This document shows, piece by piece, positions 43,461 through 51,893 of a stretch of DNA of 56,671 nucleotides (position 1 is the first letter of the stretch; every line of letters begins with the position of its first letter). The notes under the pieces are model-generated. The model made no database searches. It saw only the letters and a list, made by a program, of their open reading frames with translations, and was not told the origin of the DNA. The DNA lies in the NCBI GenBank assembly GCA_904419035.1, contig CAJFQL010000166.1, forward strand, positions 1 through 56,671. Reading direction: 5' to 3'. Origin of the DNA: Heritagella caecorum (lineage in GTDB: Bacteria > Bacillota > Clostridia > Oscillospirales > Acutalibacteraceae). Both the position numbers and the translations under genes were made by a program.

Positions 43461-44126
43461 TCAGAGCGCAGCCTTGATTATAGCAAAAATCTCCTCGTGC
43501 TTTTCGTCGACTGCACGCTCCGCGCCGTCTTTCATGAAGTCCACAGTGCGCCAGCCATAGTGCGCGGCGGCACGGTGAGCGGTGTCGAGGCAGTGCTGGA
43601 GATACACCAGGTCCTTCTCGTGTATGTCTCCGCTCTTGCCGGTTTTCTGCTGCCTGCGGCGCATGCGCGCACAGGAGGTCTCGATGTCCACGTCGAGATA
43701 TATAACCAGGTCCGGCCTAGGCAGTCCGAGTTTTACATATTCGAGGTCATACAGCCAGTCAAAGAAGGCCGGCTGCTCCTCTGCCGGGAGCTTTGCGCCC
43801 TGGTGGACGGCGTTTGAAGTGGTATACCTGTCCGAGAGCACCAGCCCTCCGTTTTGGTAGTAGTCCTTCCAGTCCGTCATGTATGAGGCATAGCGGTCCA
43901 CGGCGTAGAAGATGCTGGAGGCGTAGGAATTTACGTCCTCCGGCTTTGAACCAAACTGTCCACCCAAATACATGCGTATGAGGGCGCTTGACTCCTGGTC
44001 GTAGCGGGGAAAGACAATGCTGTGGTAGTCTATACCCTCGCGCTCAAATCGCGCGACCAGGCGGCGGTACTGCGCACTCTTGCCGGAGCCGTCTATTCCC
44101 TCCAAGACTATCAGCTTGCCGCTCAC
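43461..44126 (-). CDS. tmk: Thymidylate kinase
   Basis: A ~221-residue kinase that makes dTDP from dTMP. The P-loop GIDGSGKSAQ is at the N-terminus, the DRY-type motif is in LVLSDRYTTSNAVHQGAKLP, and PDLVIYLDVDIETS follows. The GTG start at 44126 has AAGGAG six bases upstream and overlaps the stop of the preceding gene as GTGA. The sequence is of the longer, somewhat divergent type common in clostridia. Confidence 0.92.
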   Translation of the reverse strand: MSGKLIVLEGIDGSGKSAQYRRLVARFEREGIDYHSIVFPRYDQESSALIRMYLGGQFGSKPEDVNSYASSIFYAVDRYASYMTDWKDYYQNGGLVLSDRYTTSNAVHQGAKLPAEEQPAFFDWLYDLEYVKLGLPRPDLVIYLDVDIETSCARMRRRQQKTGKSGDIHEKDLVYLQHCLDTAHRAAAHYGWRTVDFMKDGAERAVDEKHEEIFAIIKAAL

Positions 44127-44848
44127 TTTTTTCTCCTTCCCGCCGCTGCGGCCTCGAGCACGAACAGCGGCAGCTTGGCTATCCTCCCGATGCGCTTGGG
44201 CTCTTTTATAACGCGGTACAGCCATTCGAGGCCAAGCTTTCTCCATGCCTCCGGCGCCCTGCGGACATTTCCGGCGAGCACGTCCAGGCTTCCTCCCAGT
44301 CCGGCCATGAGCCCGACGGAGAGTTTACCGCTGTTTGACGCCATCCAGAGCTCCTGCTTTGGCGATCCCAGGCAGACCATTACAAAGTCGGCCCCGGAGG
44401 CGTTTATCTTCTCAATTATATCAGAATCATCCTTGAAATACCCATCCGAAGTACCGGCTATGGTGATTCCGGGATATTTCTCCGTCAGCTTCGCGGCGGC
44501 TGCCTCGGCCACACCCGGCTTCGCCCCGAAGAGATATACACTGCCACCCTGCCCGGCCAGGCGGGCAATCAGTCTCTGTGCAAAGTCTATACCCGGCACG
44601 CGCGACTTTAGCGGAGTGCCCAGCATCGACGCAGCCTTTGTGACGCCAACTCCGTCGGCCAATACCATGTCTGCCCCGTCGAGGGCGGCGCGCAGCGCGG
44701 CGTTTTCGCGAGCGGCCATGACTATTTCAGGGTTCGGCGTACACACATACGCGGCCTCGCGGCGCGAGACAAGCTCCAGCGCCTTTTCAACCGCCTCGTC
44801 CATCGTAAGATTGTCAAAGCTCACTCCGAGCACGTCTATTCGGCTCAT
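44123..44848 (-). CDS. WecG/TagA/CpsF-family glycosyltransferase
   Basis: A 241-residue GT26 enzyme: GVSFDNLTMDEAVEKALELV, CTPNPEIVMAAREN, LADGVGVTKAASMLG, RVPGIDF and CLGSPKQELWMA. Members transfer N-acetylmannosamine or related sugars to lipid-linked GlcNAc in wall polymer (teichoic acid) or antigen synthesis. Here it may prime the secondary cell-wall polymer that SLH proteins bind, although no other polymer genes are near. Its ATG overlaps the sirtuin stop (ATGA), and its own stop overlaps the tmk start (GTGA). Confidence 0.93.
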   Translation of the reverse strand: MSRIDVLGVSFDNLTMDEAVEKALELVSRREAAYVCTPNPEIVMAARENAALRAALDGADMVLADGVGVTKAASMLGTPLKSRVPGIDFAQRLIARLAGQGGSVYLFGAKPGVAEAAAAKLTEKYPGITIAGTSDGYFKDDSDIIEKINASGADFVMVCLGSPKQELWMASNSGKLSVGLMAGLGGSLDVLAGNVRRAPEAWRKLGLEWLYRVIKEPKRIGRIAKLPLFVLEAAAAGRRKK

Positions 44849-45564
44849 ACCTCGGAAAACACCTCGCCAATCTTCTCGTGTATCACCAGGTTTGCGTACT
44901 GGTCGTACGGCGTATCTGAGAGGTTCACCAGCGCCAGCTTGCTGCCGTTGTAGTAGTTTATGAGCCCCGCCGCCGGATAGACGCCCAGCGAGGTGCCGCC
45001 CACTATCAGCACGTCGGCGTTGCGGATATATCCCACCGCGCGAGTCAGGACGTCCTGATCGAGCATTTCGCCGTAGAGAACTATGTCTGGCCTGACTATG
45101 CCGCCGCACTTGTGGCAGTGCGGCACGCCCTCGCAGTGGTTCATCTCGTCAGCCGGGTACGGGGCATGGCAGCGCGTGCAATAGGCCCTCAGCGTGCTGC
45201 CGTGCAGCTCCAGAACGTTCTTGCTGCCCGCAGCTTGGTGCAGGCCGTCTATGTTCTGGGTTACCACAGCGCGCAGCTTGCCCTCGCGTTCCAGCTCCGC
45301 AAGCCTCAGATGGCAGCGGTTGGGCTCTGCCCCGTCCACCACCAGCTTCGCGTGGTGGAAGCGGTAATACTCCTCGGGGTTTTTCTCGAAAAACACGTCG
45401 GAGAGTATGGTCTCGGGCGGGTAATCCCACTGCTGGTTATAGAGTCCGTCCACACTTCTGAAATCGGGTATGCCGCTCTCGGTGGACACTCCGGCACCGC
45501 CGAAGAAAACTATGTTGTCACTCCCCGCGATCCAATCGCGCAAGGTTTTTACTTTGTCATCCAT
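44845..45564 (-). CDS. cobB: NAD-dependent protein deacylase (sirtuin)
   Basis: A ~239-residue Sir2-family enzyme: NAD-site GGAGVSTESGIPDFRS, TQNIDGLHQAAG with catalytic His in ELHGS, four zinc cysteines (CTRCHAPY and CHKCGG), and GTSLGVYPAAGL. It removes acyl groups from protein lysines using NAD. ATG 45564 follows GGAGGAATTTCGC; an ATG five codons upstream overlaps the SD. It is first in a tight four-gene unit with a glycosyltransferase, tmk and the folate enzyme, joined by 4-base overlaps. Confidence 0.95.
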   Translation of the reverse strand: MDDKVKTLRDWIAGSDNIVFFGGAGVSTESGIPDFRSVDGLYNQQWDYPPETILSDVFFEKNPEEYYRFHHAKLVVDGAEPNRCHLRLAELEREGKLRAVVTQNIDGLHQAAGSKNVLELHGSTLRAYCTRCHAPYPADEMNHCEGVPHCHKCGGIVRPDIVLYGEMLDQDVLTRAVGYIRNADVLIVGGTSLGVYPAAGLINYYNGSKLALVNLSDTPYDQYANLVIHEKIGEVFSEV

Positions 45565-45645
45565 GCGAAATTCCTCCATCAGAAAGCTTCGCAGATAGCC
45601 GCTGTATGCGCCGGTCCGTACTTACGCACGCTGCGTAGAGCGCCG

Positions 45646-45681
45646 GTACCCACCGGCCGGCACATGCCGGACGATGGGTAC
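45646..45681. repeat. Nested palindromes between guaB and sirtuin gene
   Basis: An outer pair GTACCCA (45646-45652) / TGGGTAC (45675-45681) encloses CCGGCA (45657-45662) / TGCCGG (45665-45670). There is no T-run. It may be a leader structure or a small repeat. Confidence 0.45.
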
Positions 45682-45721
45682 TCTAACCGGCAGCGAAAGG
45701 CCGCTGTCTTTCGCGCCAGAG

Positions 45722-47206
45722 TTAATCCTGATTGTGCGTCGAGTAGTTCGGCGCCTCTTTTGTGATGTATATGTCGTGCGGGTGGCTCTCTTTGAGGCCG
45801 GCGCCAGTGATGCGGACAAACTTGGTCTTGGTGCGCAGGGACTGGATGTCAGGCACACCGCAGTAGCCCATGCCGGAGCGCAGGCCGCCCATCATCTGAT
45901 AGATGGTGTCGGAAACGGCTCCCTTGTAAGGCACGCGGCCTTCGACGCCCTCGGGGACGTACTTCTTGGTGCCGGACTGGAAGTAGCGGTCTCCGCTGCC
46001 CTTCTGCATTGCGCCCAGCGAGCCCATGCCGCGGTAGACCTTGAACTGGCGGCCCTGGAAGATTTCGCTCTCGCCGGGGCTCTCCTCGCAGCCCGCGAGC
46101 ATGGAGCCCATCATGACCACGCTGCCGCCGGCAGCGAGGGCCTTGACAATATCGCCGGAGTACTTGATGCCTCCGTCAGCGATGATGGGCACGCCATACT
46201 TGTCGGCCATCTCAGCAGACTGCATAATGGCGGTAATCTGCGGCACGCCTATACCGGACACGACGCGGGTGGTGCATATGGAGCCGGGACCTATGCCAAC
46301 CTTGACGCAGTCGGCGCCGGCTTTTATCAGGGCCTCGGTGCCCTCGGCAGTGGCGACGTTGCCGGCGATTATGCCGACGTCAGGGAAGTGTTCCTTGACC
46401 TGGGCTACGCAGCGCATGATGTTTGCGCTGTGGCCGTGGGCAGAGTCGAGCACAAGCGCGTCAACGCCCGCGTCAACCAGAGCTCCGGCGCGGTCAAGCA
46501 TGTCGCCCGTCACGCCTATGGCGGCGGCGCAGAGCAGACGGCCGTGGCGGTCTTTCGCGCTGTTGGGGTACTTGACGACCTTCTCTATGTCCTTAATGGT
46601 GATAAGTCCCTTGAGCTTGAAGTTGTCGTCAACTATGGGCAGTTTCTCTATCTTGTGGCGGCGAAGTATGTCCTTGGCCTCCTCAAGCGTGGTGCCCTCG
46701 CGGCCTGTGACCAGGCTCTCGCTCGTCATGACTTCACGGATGGGCCGGGACATGTTCTCTTCAAATTTCATGTCGCGGTTGGTTATGATGCCTATGAGCT
46801 TGCCGTCCTTGTCAACTATGGGCACACCGGATATGCGGTACTTACCCATGAGCGCATCGGCCTCGGCGAGGGTGTTGTCGGGGCCCAGATAGAAGGGGTT
46901 TGTTATGACTCCGTTTTCAGAGCGCTTCACCATGTCAACCTGCTCGGCCTGGGCATCGATGGGCATGCTCTTGTGGATGACGCCGATGCCGCCTTCACGG
47001 GCAATGGCAATGGCCATGCGGTACTCCGTGACCGTGTCCATTGCAGCGCTCATTATGGGAATATTCAGCTTGATGTTCTTCGTGAGATACGTGGTCAGAT
47101 CCACGTCAGGCGGCAATACGTTGCTCTCTGCCGGGACGAGCAGCACATCGTCAAACGTGAGGCCCTCGCCCACAAAGCGCTCCTTGTAGTGATTGGTTAT
47201 GTCCAT
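45722..47206 (-). CDS. guaB: Inosine-5'-monophosphate dehydrogenase
   Basis: A 494-residue enzyme catalysing IMP to XMP, the first committed step to GMP. The TIM barrel is split by two CBS domains (~95-210). The catalytic loop is GIGPGSICTTRVVSG (Cys), and the mobile flap includes the later SLGAMQKGSGDRYFQ and EGVEGRVPYKGAV. Length is normal. The start ATG lies downstream of a promoter at 47302-47275, with a ~65-base leader that contains no purine riboswitch I can recognise. Confidence 0.97.
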   Translation of the reverse strand: MDITNHYKERFVGEGLTFDDVLLVPAESNVLPPDVDLTTYLTKNIKLNIPIMSAAMDTVTEYRMAIAIAREGGIGVIHKSMPIDAQAEQVDMVKRSENGVITNPFYLGPDNTLAEADALMGKYRISGVPIVDKDGKLIGIITNRDMKFEENMSRPIREVMTSESLVTGREGTTLEEAKDILRRHKIEKLPIVDDNFKLKGLITIKDIEKVVKYPNSAKDRHGRLLCAAAIGVTGDMLDRAGALVDAGVDALVLDSAHGHSANIMRCVAQVKEHFPDVGIIAGNVATAEGTEALIKAGADCVKVGIGPGSICTTRVVSGIGVPQITAIMQSAEMADKYGVPIIADGGIKYSGDIVKALAAGGSVVMMGSMLAGCEESPGESEIFQGRQFKVYRGMGSLGAMQKGSGDRYFQSGTKKYVPEGVEGRVPYKGAVSDTIYQMMGGLRSGMGYCGVPDIQSLRTKTKFVRITGAGLKESHPHDIYITKEAPNYSTHNQD

Positions 47207-47274
47207 ATGTCACGCACCCCCGTAGTATAGTAGTATATTTATATCAGGTCTCTGTCGCTGGGTCTATTCAGATT

Positions 47275-47302
47275 ATTTTATCATAGATAACCGGGATGTC
47301 AA
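47275..47302 (-). promoter_or_regulatory. guaB promoter
   Basis: Minus strand: TTGACA (47302-47297), 16 bases, TAAAAT (47280-47275). Confidence 0.65.
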
Positions 47303-47349
47303 GTTAGGCCGGTATCCGTCTGTGTCTCAGGCCGTCATCAATCTGCTGT

Positions 47350-47970
47350 TCAGTCAAACTGCACTGTCCAATGAGGGTCACGATACGCTGCAAAGCACAT
47401 TTCCACCTGCTCCCTGGTGTTCTTGCTCTCGCTCAAAGGTGGAAGGCTGTCCTCGGCGAAATACGCCGACTCCGTTGTCTCAATGTTGGCCGTAAAGCTG
47501 CCACCCAGGGCAGTACAGAGGAAAAATAGTTTACAGACACTGTGGGCCAGCACGGGACTGTTGTGCTTCGCCCTGTCCTGCACGGCAATCAGCCGCTCTA
47601 CCTGCACCTCCAGTCCGGCCTCTTCCCGCGCCTCCTTGGCGGCGTTCTCGGCGGCAGAAATACCGATATCTGCCCAACCTCCCGGAAGAGACCAAAGCCC
47701 GTCGTTCTCGCGCACCAGCAGTATCCTGTCGTTTTTGAAAATGGCTGCGCGAGTGTCCAGCTTTGGCGTCTGGTAGCCGCTCTCATCGCAAAAGAGGGTA
47801 TATACCTTCTCCAGAGGCACGTCCGATTTGTACGCAACCATTTCTGCCGCAATAGTGCGGATGCGCTCAAAGCGCTCAATGTCATATGGGTCCCGGCTGT
47901 ACTCAAGCCCTGCCTGCGCAAGGCTCTGCAATTCCGTGGCCCAGTTCAACCAACGCAAGCTCTCGTCCAT
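47350..47970 (-). CDS. NUDIX hydrolase with N-terminal helical domain
   Basis: A 206-residue protein. The N-terminal ~65 residues (LNWATELQSLAQAGLEYSRD, RFERIRTIAAEMV) match the small domain found before some NUDIX folds. The Nudix box follows: GGWADIGISAAENAAKEARE, then EAGLEV. Enzymes with this layout often hydrolyse ADP-ribose or CoA-like diphosphates. GAGGTTACAGAT precedes ATG. Substrate unknown. Confidence 0.92.
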   Translation of the reverse strand: MDESLRWLNWATELQSLAQAGLEYSRDPYDIERFERIRTIAAEMVAYKSDVPLEKVYTLFCDESGYQTPKLDTRAAIFKNDRILLVRENDGLWSLPGGWADIGISAAENAAKEAREEAGLEVQVERLIAVQDRAKHNSPVLAHSVCKLFFLCTALGGSFTANIETTESAYFAEDSLPPLSESKNTREQVEMCFAAYRDPHWTVQFD

Positions 47971-48051
47971 ATCTGTAACCTCACATTGTCCGTATCAAAT
48001 TCACCGCCTGCACGAACGGCAAATCCGGGACAGCTTATCAGAATCCCAAAC

Positions 48052-48879
48052 TCAGTTTTTCAGCGCGGCAGCCTGCTCCCTGGCGTGGAAGAACATGTAC
48101 TGCTGCGCGAGCCCGGCGTATTCGCCAAGGCTGCTGGCGTCAAAGCCCTGCGGCATGTGCTCTTTGAGCGCCCGCTTGATCCAAACGTCAACCGGGAAAG
48201 CGTTCATCCGGTGCAATCCGAACAGCACGGCGCAGTTGGCGACCTTGTCTCCCACGCCGTTCAGGTTCTTCAGATACTTCCTGGCCTCGTTGCCATCCAG
48301 GGTTGCGGCGTATTCCAGGTCTATCTCGCCCGAGGCGACGGCGCGGGCGGCGTTAATTATGTACGCGGCACGATACCCGGATCGCAGCGGCGCAAGCTCA
48401 GGCTCCTCGAGCAAGGCCACACGGCTTGCAGTTGGGAAGGTGTACTTGACGCCCCAGGGCGTCTCCATTTCCTCTCCAAAAAGAGCGCACAGCTTCTCAA
48501 TTATGCTCTTGATACGTGGTATGTTGTTGCACTGGGAGATGATAAAAGAGCAGAGCGCTTCCCAATAGTCCTGGCGCAGTATACGGATACCTTCGCCGTA
48601 CTCGGCGCACTCTGTGAGATAGTCTCCGATCATTATGCTCTCACGGGCGGCCGTATAGTTCGTGTCCATGTCCAAATAGTTGTGCCAGAAGCCGAGGTCC
48701 TCTTCCTCGCACTCTATCATGGTGTTCCCGCCACTGAGGAAAACTCGGGCCGCCCTTCCGGAAGCCACGCCTATATACGCACCGGTACCGTCGTCGTTCC
48801 AGCGGAAGCACTGCCCGCATTCAAAAGTCTTGTATGGTGAGAGGTCTTTTTCACGGCAGAGTTCAAATACCTTATACAT
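48052..48879 (-). CDS. 8-oxoguanine DNA glycosylase/AP lyase (Ogg-type)
   Basis: A 275-residue base-excision repair enzyme of the OGG1 fold. An N-terminal domain (FECGQCFRWNDDGTGAYIGV) precedes the helix-hairpin-helix LKNLNGVGDKVANCAVLFG with catalytic Lys. The Asp lies in MNAFPVDVWIKRAL. It removes 8-oxoG from DNA. A promoter with extended -10 (TGaTATAAT) lies at 48929-48901. Single-gene unit. Confidence 0.93.
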   Translation of the reverse strand: MYKVFELCREKDLSPYKTFECGQCFRWNDDGTGAYIGVASGRAARVFLSGGNTMIECEEEDLGFWHNYLDMDTNYTAARESIMIGDYLTECAEYGEGIRILRQDYWEALCSFIISQCNNIPRIKSIIEKLCALFGEEMETPWGVKYTFPTASRVALLEEPELAPLRSGYRAAYIINAARAVASGEIDLEYAATLDGNEARKYLKNLNGVGDKVANCAVLFGLHRMNAFPVDVWIKRALKEHMPQGFDASSLGEYAGLAQQYMFFHAREQAAALKN

Positions 48880-48900
48880 ATAATCCCGCCTTTCGACGGT

Positions 48901-48929
48901 ATTATATCAGACCTGCCCAGATCAGGCAA
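48901..48929 (-). promoter_or_regulatory. ogg-type gene promoter
   Basis: Minus strand: TTGCCT (48929-48924), 17 bases, TATAAT (48906-48901) with an upstream TG (extended -10). Confidence 0.7.
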
Positions 48930-48999
48930 GGCAGTAGAAAATTCTCCTTCAAAGTGATAATATAGCTTCAACCGACAAATCTCAATCGGGAGGGCACAA

Positions 49000-49467
49000 A
49001 TGGAATTCAGATATGCAGAGAGGAAAGACACTGCCTTGATTTTGCAGTTTATCAAAGAGCTGGCCGATTACGAAAAGATGCTCGACGAAGTCGTGGCAGA
49101 CGAGCAAACGCTGGAAGAGTGGATCTTTGACAAGCAGAAGGCAGAAGTGATTTTTGCCCTGGACAACAACCATGAAGTTGGTTTTGCCCTGTTCTTTCAC
49201 AACTTCTCGACTTTCCTGGGCCGGGCGGGTATCTACCTCGAAGACCTGTACGTAAAGCCGGAGTATCGCGGCAAGGGCTACGGCAAAGCGCTTTTGAAAA
49301 AGCTGGCGGCCATTGCGGTGGAACGTGGCTGCGGCAGAGTGGAGTGGTGGTGCCTGGACTGGAACAGGCCCAGCATTGACTTCTACCTGTCTCTGGGCGC
49401 CGAGCCAATGTCGGATTGGACAGTCTACAGACTCTCCGGCGACACCTTGCAGAAGCTGGCCGAGTGA
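49000..49467 (+). CDS. GNAT-family N-acetyltransferase (SSAT/thialysine-type)
   Basis: A 155-residue acetyltransferase. The acetyl-CoA loop is VKPEYRGKGYGKALLKKLA, and the stretch IYLEDLYV and WWCLDWNRPSIDFYLSLGA is typical of the diamine/thialysine acetyltransferase subgroup. The substrate is probably a polyamine or lysine-like amine; that is inference. GGGAGGGCACAA precedes ATG. It ends before a shared terminator. Confidence 0.9.
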   Translation: MEFRYAERKDTALILQFIKELADYEKMLDEVVADEQTLEEWIFDKQKAEVIFALDNNHEVGFALFFHNFSTFLGRAGIYLEDLYVKPEYRGKGYGKALLKKLAAIAVERGCGRVEWWCLDWNRPSIDFYLSLGAEPMSDWTVYRLSGDTLQKLAE

Positions 49468-49500
49468 GGCTTTTCTGTTTTCGTATCATATAATTTATAG

Positions 49501-49530
49501 ACCCCACTGATGTTGTCATCAGTGGGGTTT
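49501..49530. terminator. Bidirectional terminator
   Basis: ACCCCACTGATG (49501-49512) pairs perfectly with CATCAGTGGGGT (49517-49528). It serves the GNAT gene and the convergent XRE gene. Confidence 0.85.
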
Positions 49531-49531
49531 A

Positions 49532-50410
49532 TCATTCGCTGAACGCATACCCGGTGTTATAGCCTTCGCTGTAGTAAAATTGCCATCCAAGGTCATACTG
49601 AGAGACACCCCCAGTCGAGCTGTCATAAGAGGCGTGCCAGTCACCTGCTGCGGCGTCGGACAAGCCCGCGTCAAATCCCGCCTGCCATCCGTCGTTTGCC
49701 CCGGAAATATAACTGAGCCGGTTAGTTATGTGGTACATGGAGAGCACGGCCAGAAAAATGATGAGTGCCAGCAGTGCATAGCGCATACGCTTCCTTTCAG
49801 CGAAGACGTTCCCTGCCAGGGTACCGCCGCGGAATTCCAGCACGATGCCGGCCGCCAAAGCCAACGCCACTATTATAATCAGCGCAACAAAACCGGTCCC
49901 CAGCCGAGCAGGCCCGGTGAACACTGCCGCGTCCCAGACCGAGGCGAAAATCAAGCCGCTCACCAGTCCGGCGAACACCGAGACACATGTGCGCTCAAAG
50001 CCGGAATCCAGTGCGAGCGCGGAGAGCAAAAAGCACAGCGGCAGCGCCATGTGCCTCCTGCACCACAGCCAGATACCGTGGAAGTCTGCCCACGGCACTG
50101 CAAGCCCGCCTGTCTGCTCCAGCAGCGTGCAGACTACCCAGAGCAGGGCATAAACCGCAAAAACCTTGGTCACATCAAATATGCGCCTACGTGCGCTGTG
50201 CTCCGCGCTCTCCGGCTTTCCACCGGCCAGCTCCGACACCGGGACGTCGAACAGTGCAGCCAGTTCAAGGAGTTTTTCTGTGCTGGGTTTATTCGCCCCT
50301 GCCTCCCAACGCGCCACGGCCTGGCGCGTTATGTCCAGGGACCGCGCCACATCTTTCTGTGTCATATTCCGGCTCAATCTAAGGCGTCTCATGTTTTCGC
50401 CGAACGTCAT
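49532..50410 (-). CDS. XRE-family regulator fused to a membrane domain
   Basis: A ~292-residue protein. The N-terminal helix-turn-helix (~1-65; RLSRNMTQKDVARSLDITRQ, AVARWEAGANKPSTEKLLEL) is followed by a membrane region with six hydrophobic segments. An outside C-terminal tail rich in Gly, Tyr and Asp (DGWQAGFDAGLSDAAAG, GWQFYYSEGYNTGYAFSE) completes it. This type joins DNA binding directly to membrane sensing. ATG 50410 follows GGGGTG; further upstream codons in frame are unlikely. Targets are not visible; it lies next to the tRNA-Thr remnant at the element border. Confidence 0.85.
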   Translation of the reverse strand: MTFGENMRRLRLSRNMTQKDVARSLDITRQAVARWEAGANKPSTEKLLELAALFDVPVSELAGGKPESAEHSARRRIFDVTKVFAVYALLWVVCTLLEQTGGLAVPWADFHGIWLWCRRHMALPLCFLLSALALDSGFERTCVSVFAGLVSGLIFASVWDAAVFTGPARLGTGFVALIIIVALALAAGIVLEFRGGTLAGNVFAERKRMRYALLALIIFLAVLSMYHITNRLSYISGANDGWQAGFDAGLSDAAAGDWHASYDSSTGGVSQYDLGWQFYYSEGYNTGYAFSE

Positions 50411-50516
50411 GGCTTTCACCCCAAGACCAATATACAATCCCTCGTGGTGCACGTCCAGCAAAATAGTTAGAAATGCCGCGCAATTTTTGCTTGCCCGGCC
50501 AGTTTTCAATATTCGA

Positions 50517-50552
50517 GAAAACAAAACAGCCCGAAGCCAAAGGCTTCGGGCT
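50517..50552 (-). terminator. Terminator of the (former) tRNA-Thr gene
   Basis: Minus strand: AGCCCGAAGCC (50552-50542) pairs perfectly with GGCTTCGGGCT (50538-50528), then GTTTTGTTTT. It lies 5 bases after the tRNA CCA. Confidence 0.9.
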
Positions 50553-50556
50553 TTTC

Positions 50557-50602
50557 TGGAGCTGCTGCCCGGATTCGAACCGGGGACCTCATCCTTACCA
50601 AG
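50557..50602 (-). other. 3' part of a tRNA-Thr(GGT) gene: attachment-site scar of an integrated element
   Basis: On the minus strand, from 50601: anticodon loop TTGGTAA (anticodon GGT), stem half GGATG, variable loop, T-arm CCCGG-TTCGAAT-CCGGG, acceptor half CAGCAGC, T, CCA (50559-50557). The 5' half is absent: the bases before the loop (GTCGC) do not pair with GGATG. Elements that integrate into tRNA genes leave exactly such displaced 3' ends, while the gene is restored at the other end of the element. Confidence 0.82.
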
Positions 50603-50861
50603 CGACTTTTTGAATTTTTTCTAACTATTTTTTGCGCTTTATGGCCATATCTGCTCCAATCCGCTTGCTTTCCGTCACTCTTCGAATGCACTGCCTCCAT
50701 ATACTCCGCACCGCACTGTGGCTGAAAATGTGGTCAAAAACGCTCCCAGCCCTTTGCCAGAAATATTTTCCAGACTGGGGCAAGGAATCATTCCTGGTAA
50801 ACGCCCGAAAATAGGGTTTCATAATCAGTAATGACAGAAGATTGAGGAAAGCATTTCTCCT

Positions 50862-51203
50862 TCAACGTACGGCATATTTGTCCAGGAGCTGTATCGTATA
50901 GCGGATCTCTTCTTCGGTGGCCGCCGGGTGGATTGAGCAGATCAGCAGAACGGTCCGGCCCTTCAACTGGGCCGTCAGCACGCAGGCAAAGCCAGCCTCC
51001 ACCATGCGCTGGGAGATCACCATACTGCGTTTGTCCTGTTGCTGTGGAGAGAGTCCCTGCGGCGCATAGCGGAAATTCACAATAGCCAGCTCGACCTCCC
51101 ACTTCGGCTGGTTCCGGAGCATGGACTCCACCCACTGTTTTGGGACAACCTGCCAGCCATTGGATAGCCCCTTGCTCAGGCGGCTGTCGGCAGAACTCTC
51201 CAT
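50862..51203 (-). pseudogene. C-terminal remnant of a PLP-dependent group II decarboxylase
   Basis: About 113 codons, in good codon use, matching the C-terminal end of pyridoxal-phosphate decarboxylases (aromatic amino acid/diaminobutyrate type): WEVELAIVNFRYAPQGLS, ACVLTAQLKGRTVLLICSI and HPAATEEEIRYTIQLLDKY. The full family is ~450-500 residues and the PLP-lysine part is missing. Upstream in this frame there is a stop (near 51222) and no SD before the first ATG. It is a truncated leftover inside the element, downstream of ribH. Confidence 0.6.
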
Positions 51204-51367
51204 CCAAGTGCCGCCGTGGGGATACTACCACTTCGTCCAGCCCTTTGCTGAGACAGACGATCTGACGCCCCAGGAGGCCCATGTCCATGTTTCTCCCGCG
51301 TCCCGTGCTGCTTACGGCGGGGCGGCGCCTGCGGGGCCGCGCACCGGAGGAGCGCCGAGGCCGGCTC

Positions 51368-51835
51368 TTATGCCTCCAGTGCCCGGAGGAGGTTGATCAT
51401 CTCAATGGCGCTCTGGGCGCAGTCCGCCCCCTTGTTGCCCGCCTTGGTGCCGGCGCGCTCAATGGCCTGTTCGATGGTGTCGGTGGTGAGGACGCCGAAG
51501 AGCACCGGTACGCCGGTCTCCAGCGACGTCTGGGCGATGCCCTTGGACACCTCCGCGCACACATAGTCGTAGTGGCTGGTGGAGCCCCGGATCACCGCCC
51601 CCAGGGCGATGACCGCGTCGTACCGCCCGCTTTTGGCCATCCTGGCGGCGACAAGGGGGATCTCAAAGGCCCCCGGCACCCAGGCCACATGGATGTCCTC
51701 CTGCCGGACGCCCCGGCGCAGCAGCCCGTCCTCACAGCCGGACAGGAGCTTGGAGACGATGAACTCGTTGAATCGGGCGCAGACCACGCCGATCCGCGCG
51801 CCCTCCGCTACCAGATTTCCCTCATAGATCTTCAT
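51368..51835 (-). CDS. ribH: 6,7-dimethyl-8-ribityllumazine synthase
   Basis: A 155-residue enzyme (normal length) that joins 3,4-dihydroxybutanone phosphate with the pyrimidine to make lumazine. Motifs: ARFNEFIVSKLLSGCEDGL, WVPGAFEIPLVAARMAKSG, ALGAVIRGSTSHYDYVCAEV and GVLTTDTIEQAIERAGTKAG. ATG 51835 has GGGGGA upstream. It is the last gene of the four-gene rib operon, 58 bases after ribBA. It forms 60-mer or pentamer shells in the cytoplasm, working with riboflavin synthase. Confidence 0.97.
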   Translation of the reverse strand: MKIYEGNLVAEGARIGVVCARFNEFIVSKLLSGCEDGLLRRGVRQEDIHVAWVPGAFEIPLVAARMAKSGRYDAVIALGAVIRGSTSHYDYVCAEVSKGIAQTSLETGVPVLFGVLTTDTIEQAIERAGTKAGNKGADCAQSAIEMINLLRALEA

Positions 51836-51893
51836 GACAAATTCCCCCTGATCAGATTTCGTTTCTTTTCCCTCGACCGGCGGGCGCCGGCCC

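Noticed and set aside
45674..47230. A 518-codon open frame antisense to guaB
   Set aside because: It mirrors guaB codons; no motif or ribosome site.
47207..47274. Purine or guanidine-type riboswitch upstream of guaB
   Set aside because: The ~65-base leader is AU-rich without recognisable aptamer motifs.
50625..50822. A 65-codon minus-strand frame just inside the element
   Set aside because: It has no SD and no family I recognise; it may be the tail of a decayed gene, but this cannot be supported.
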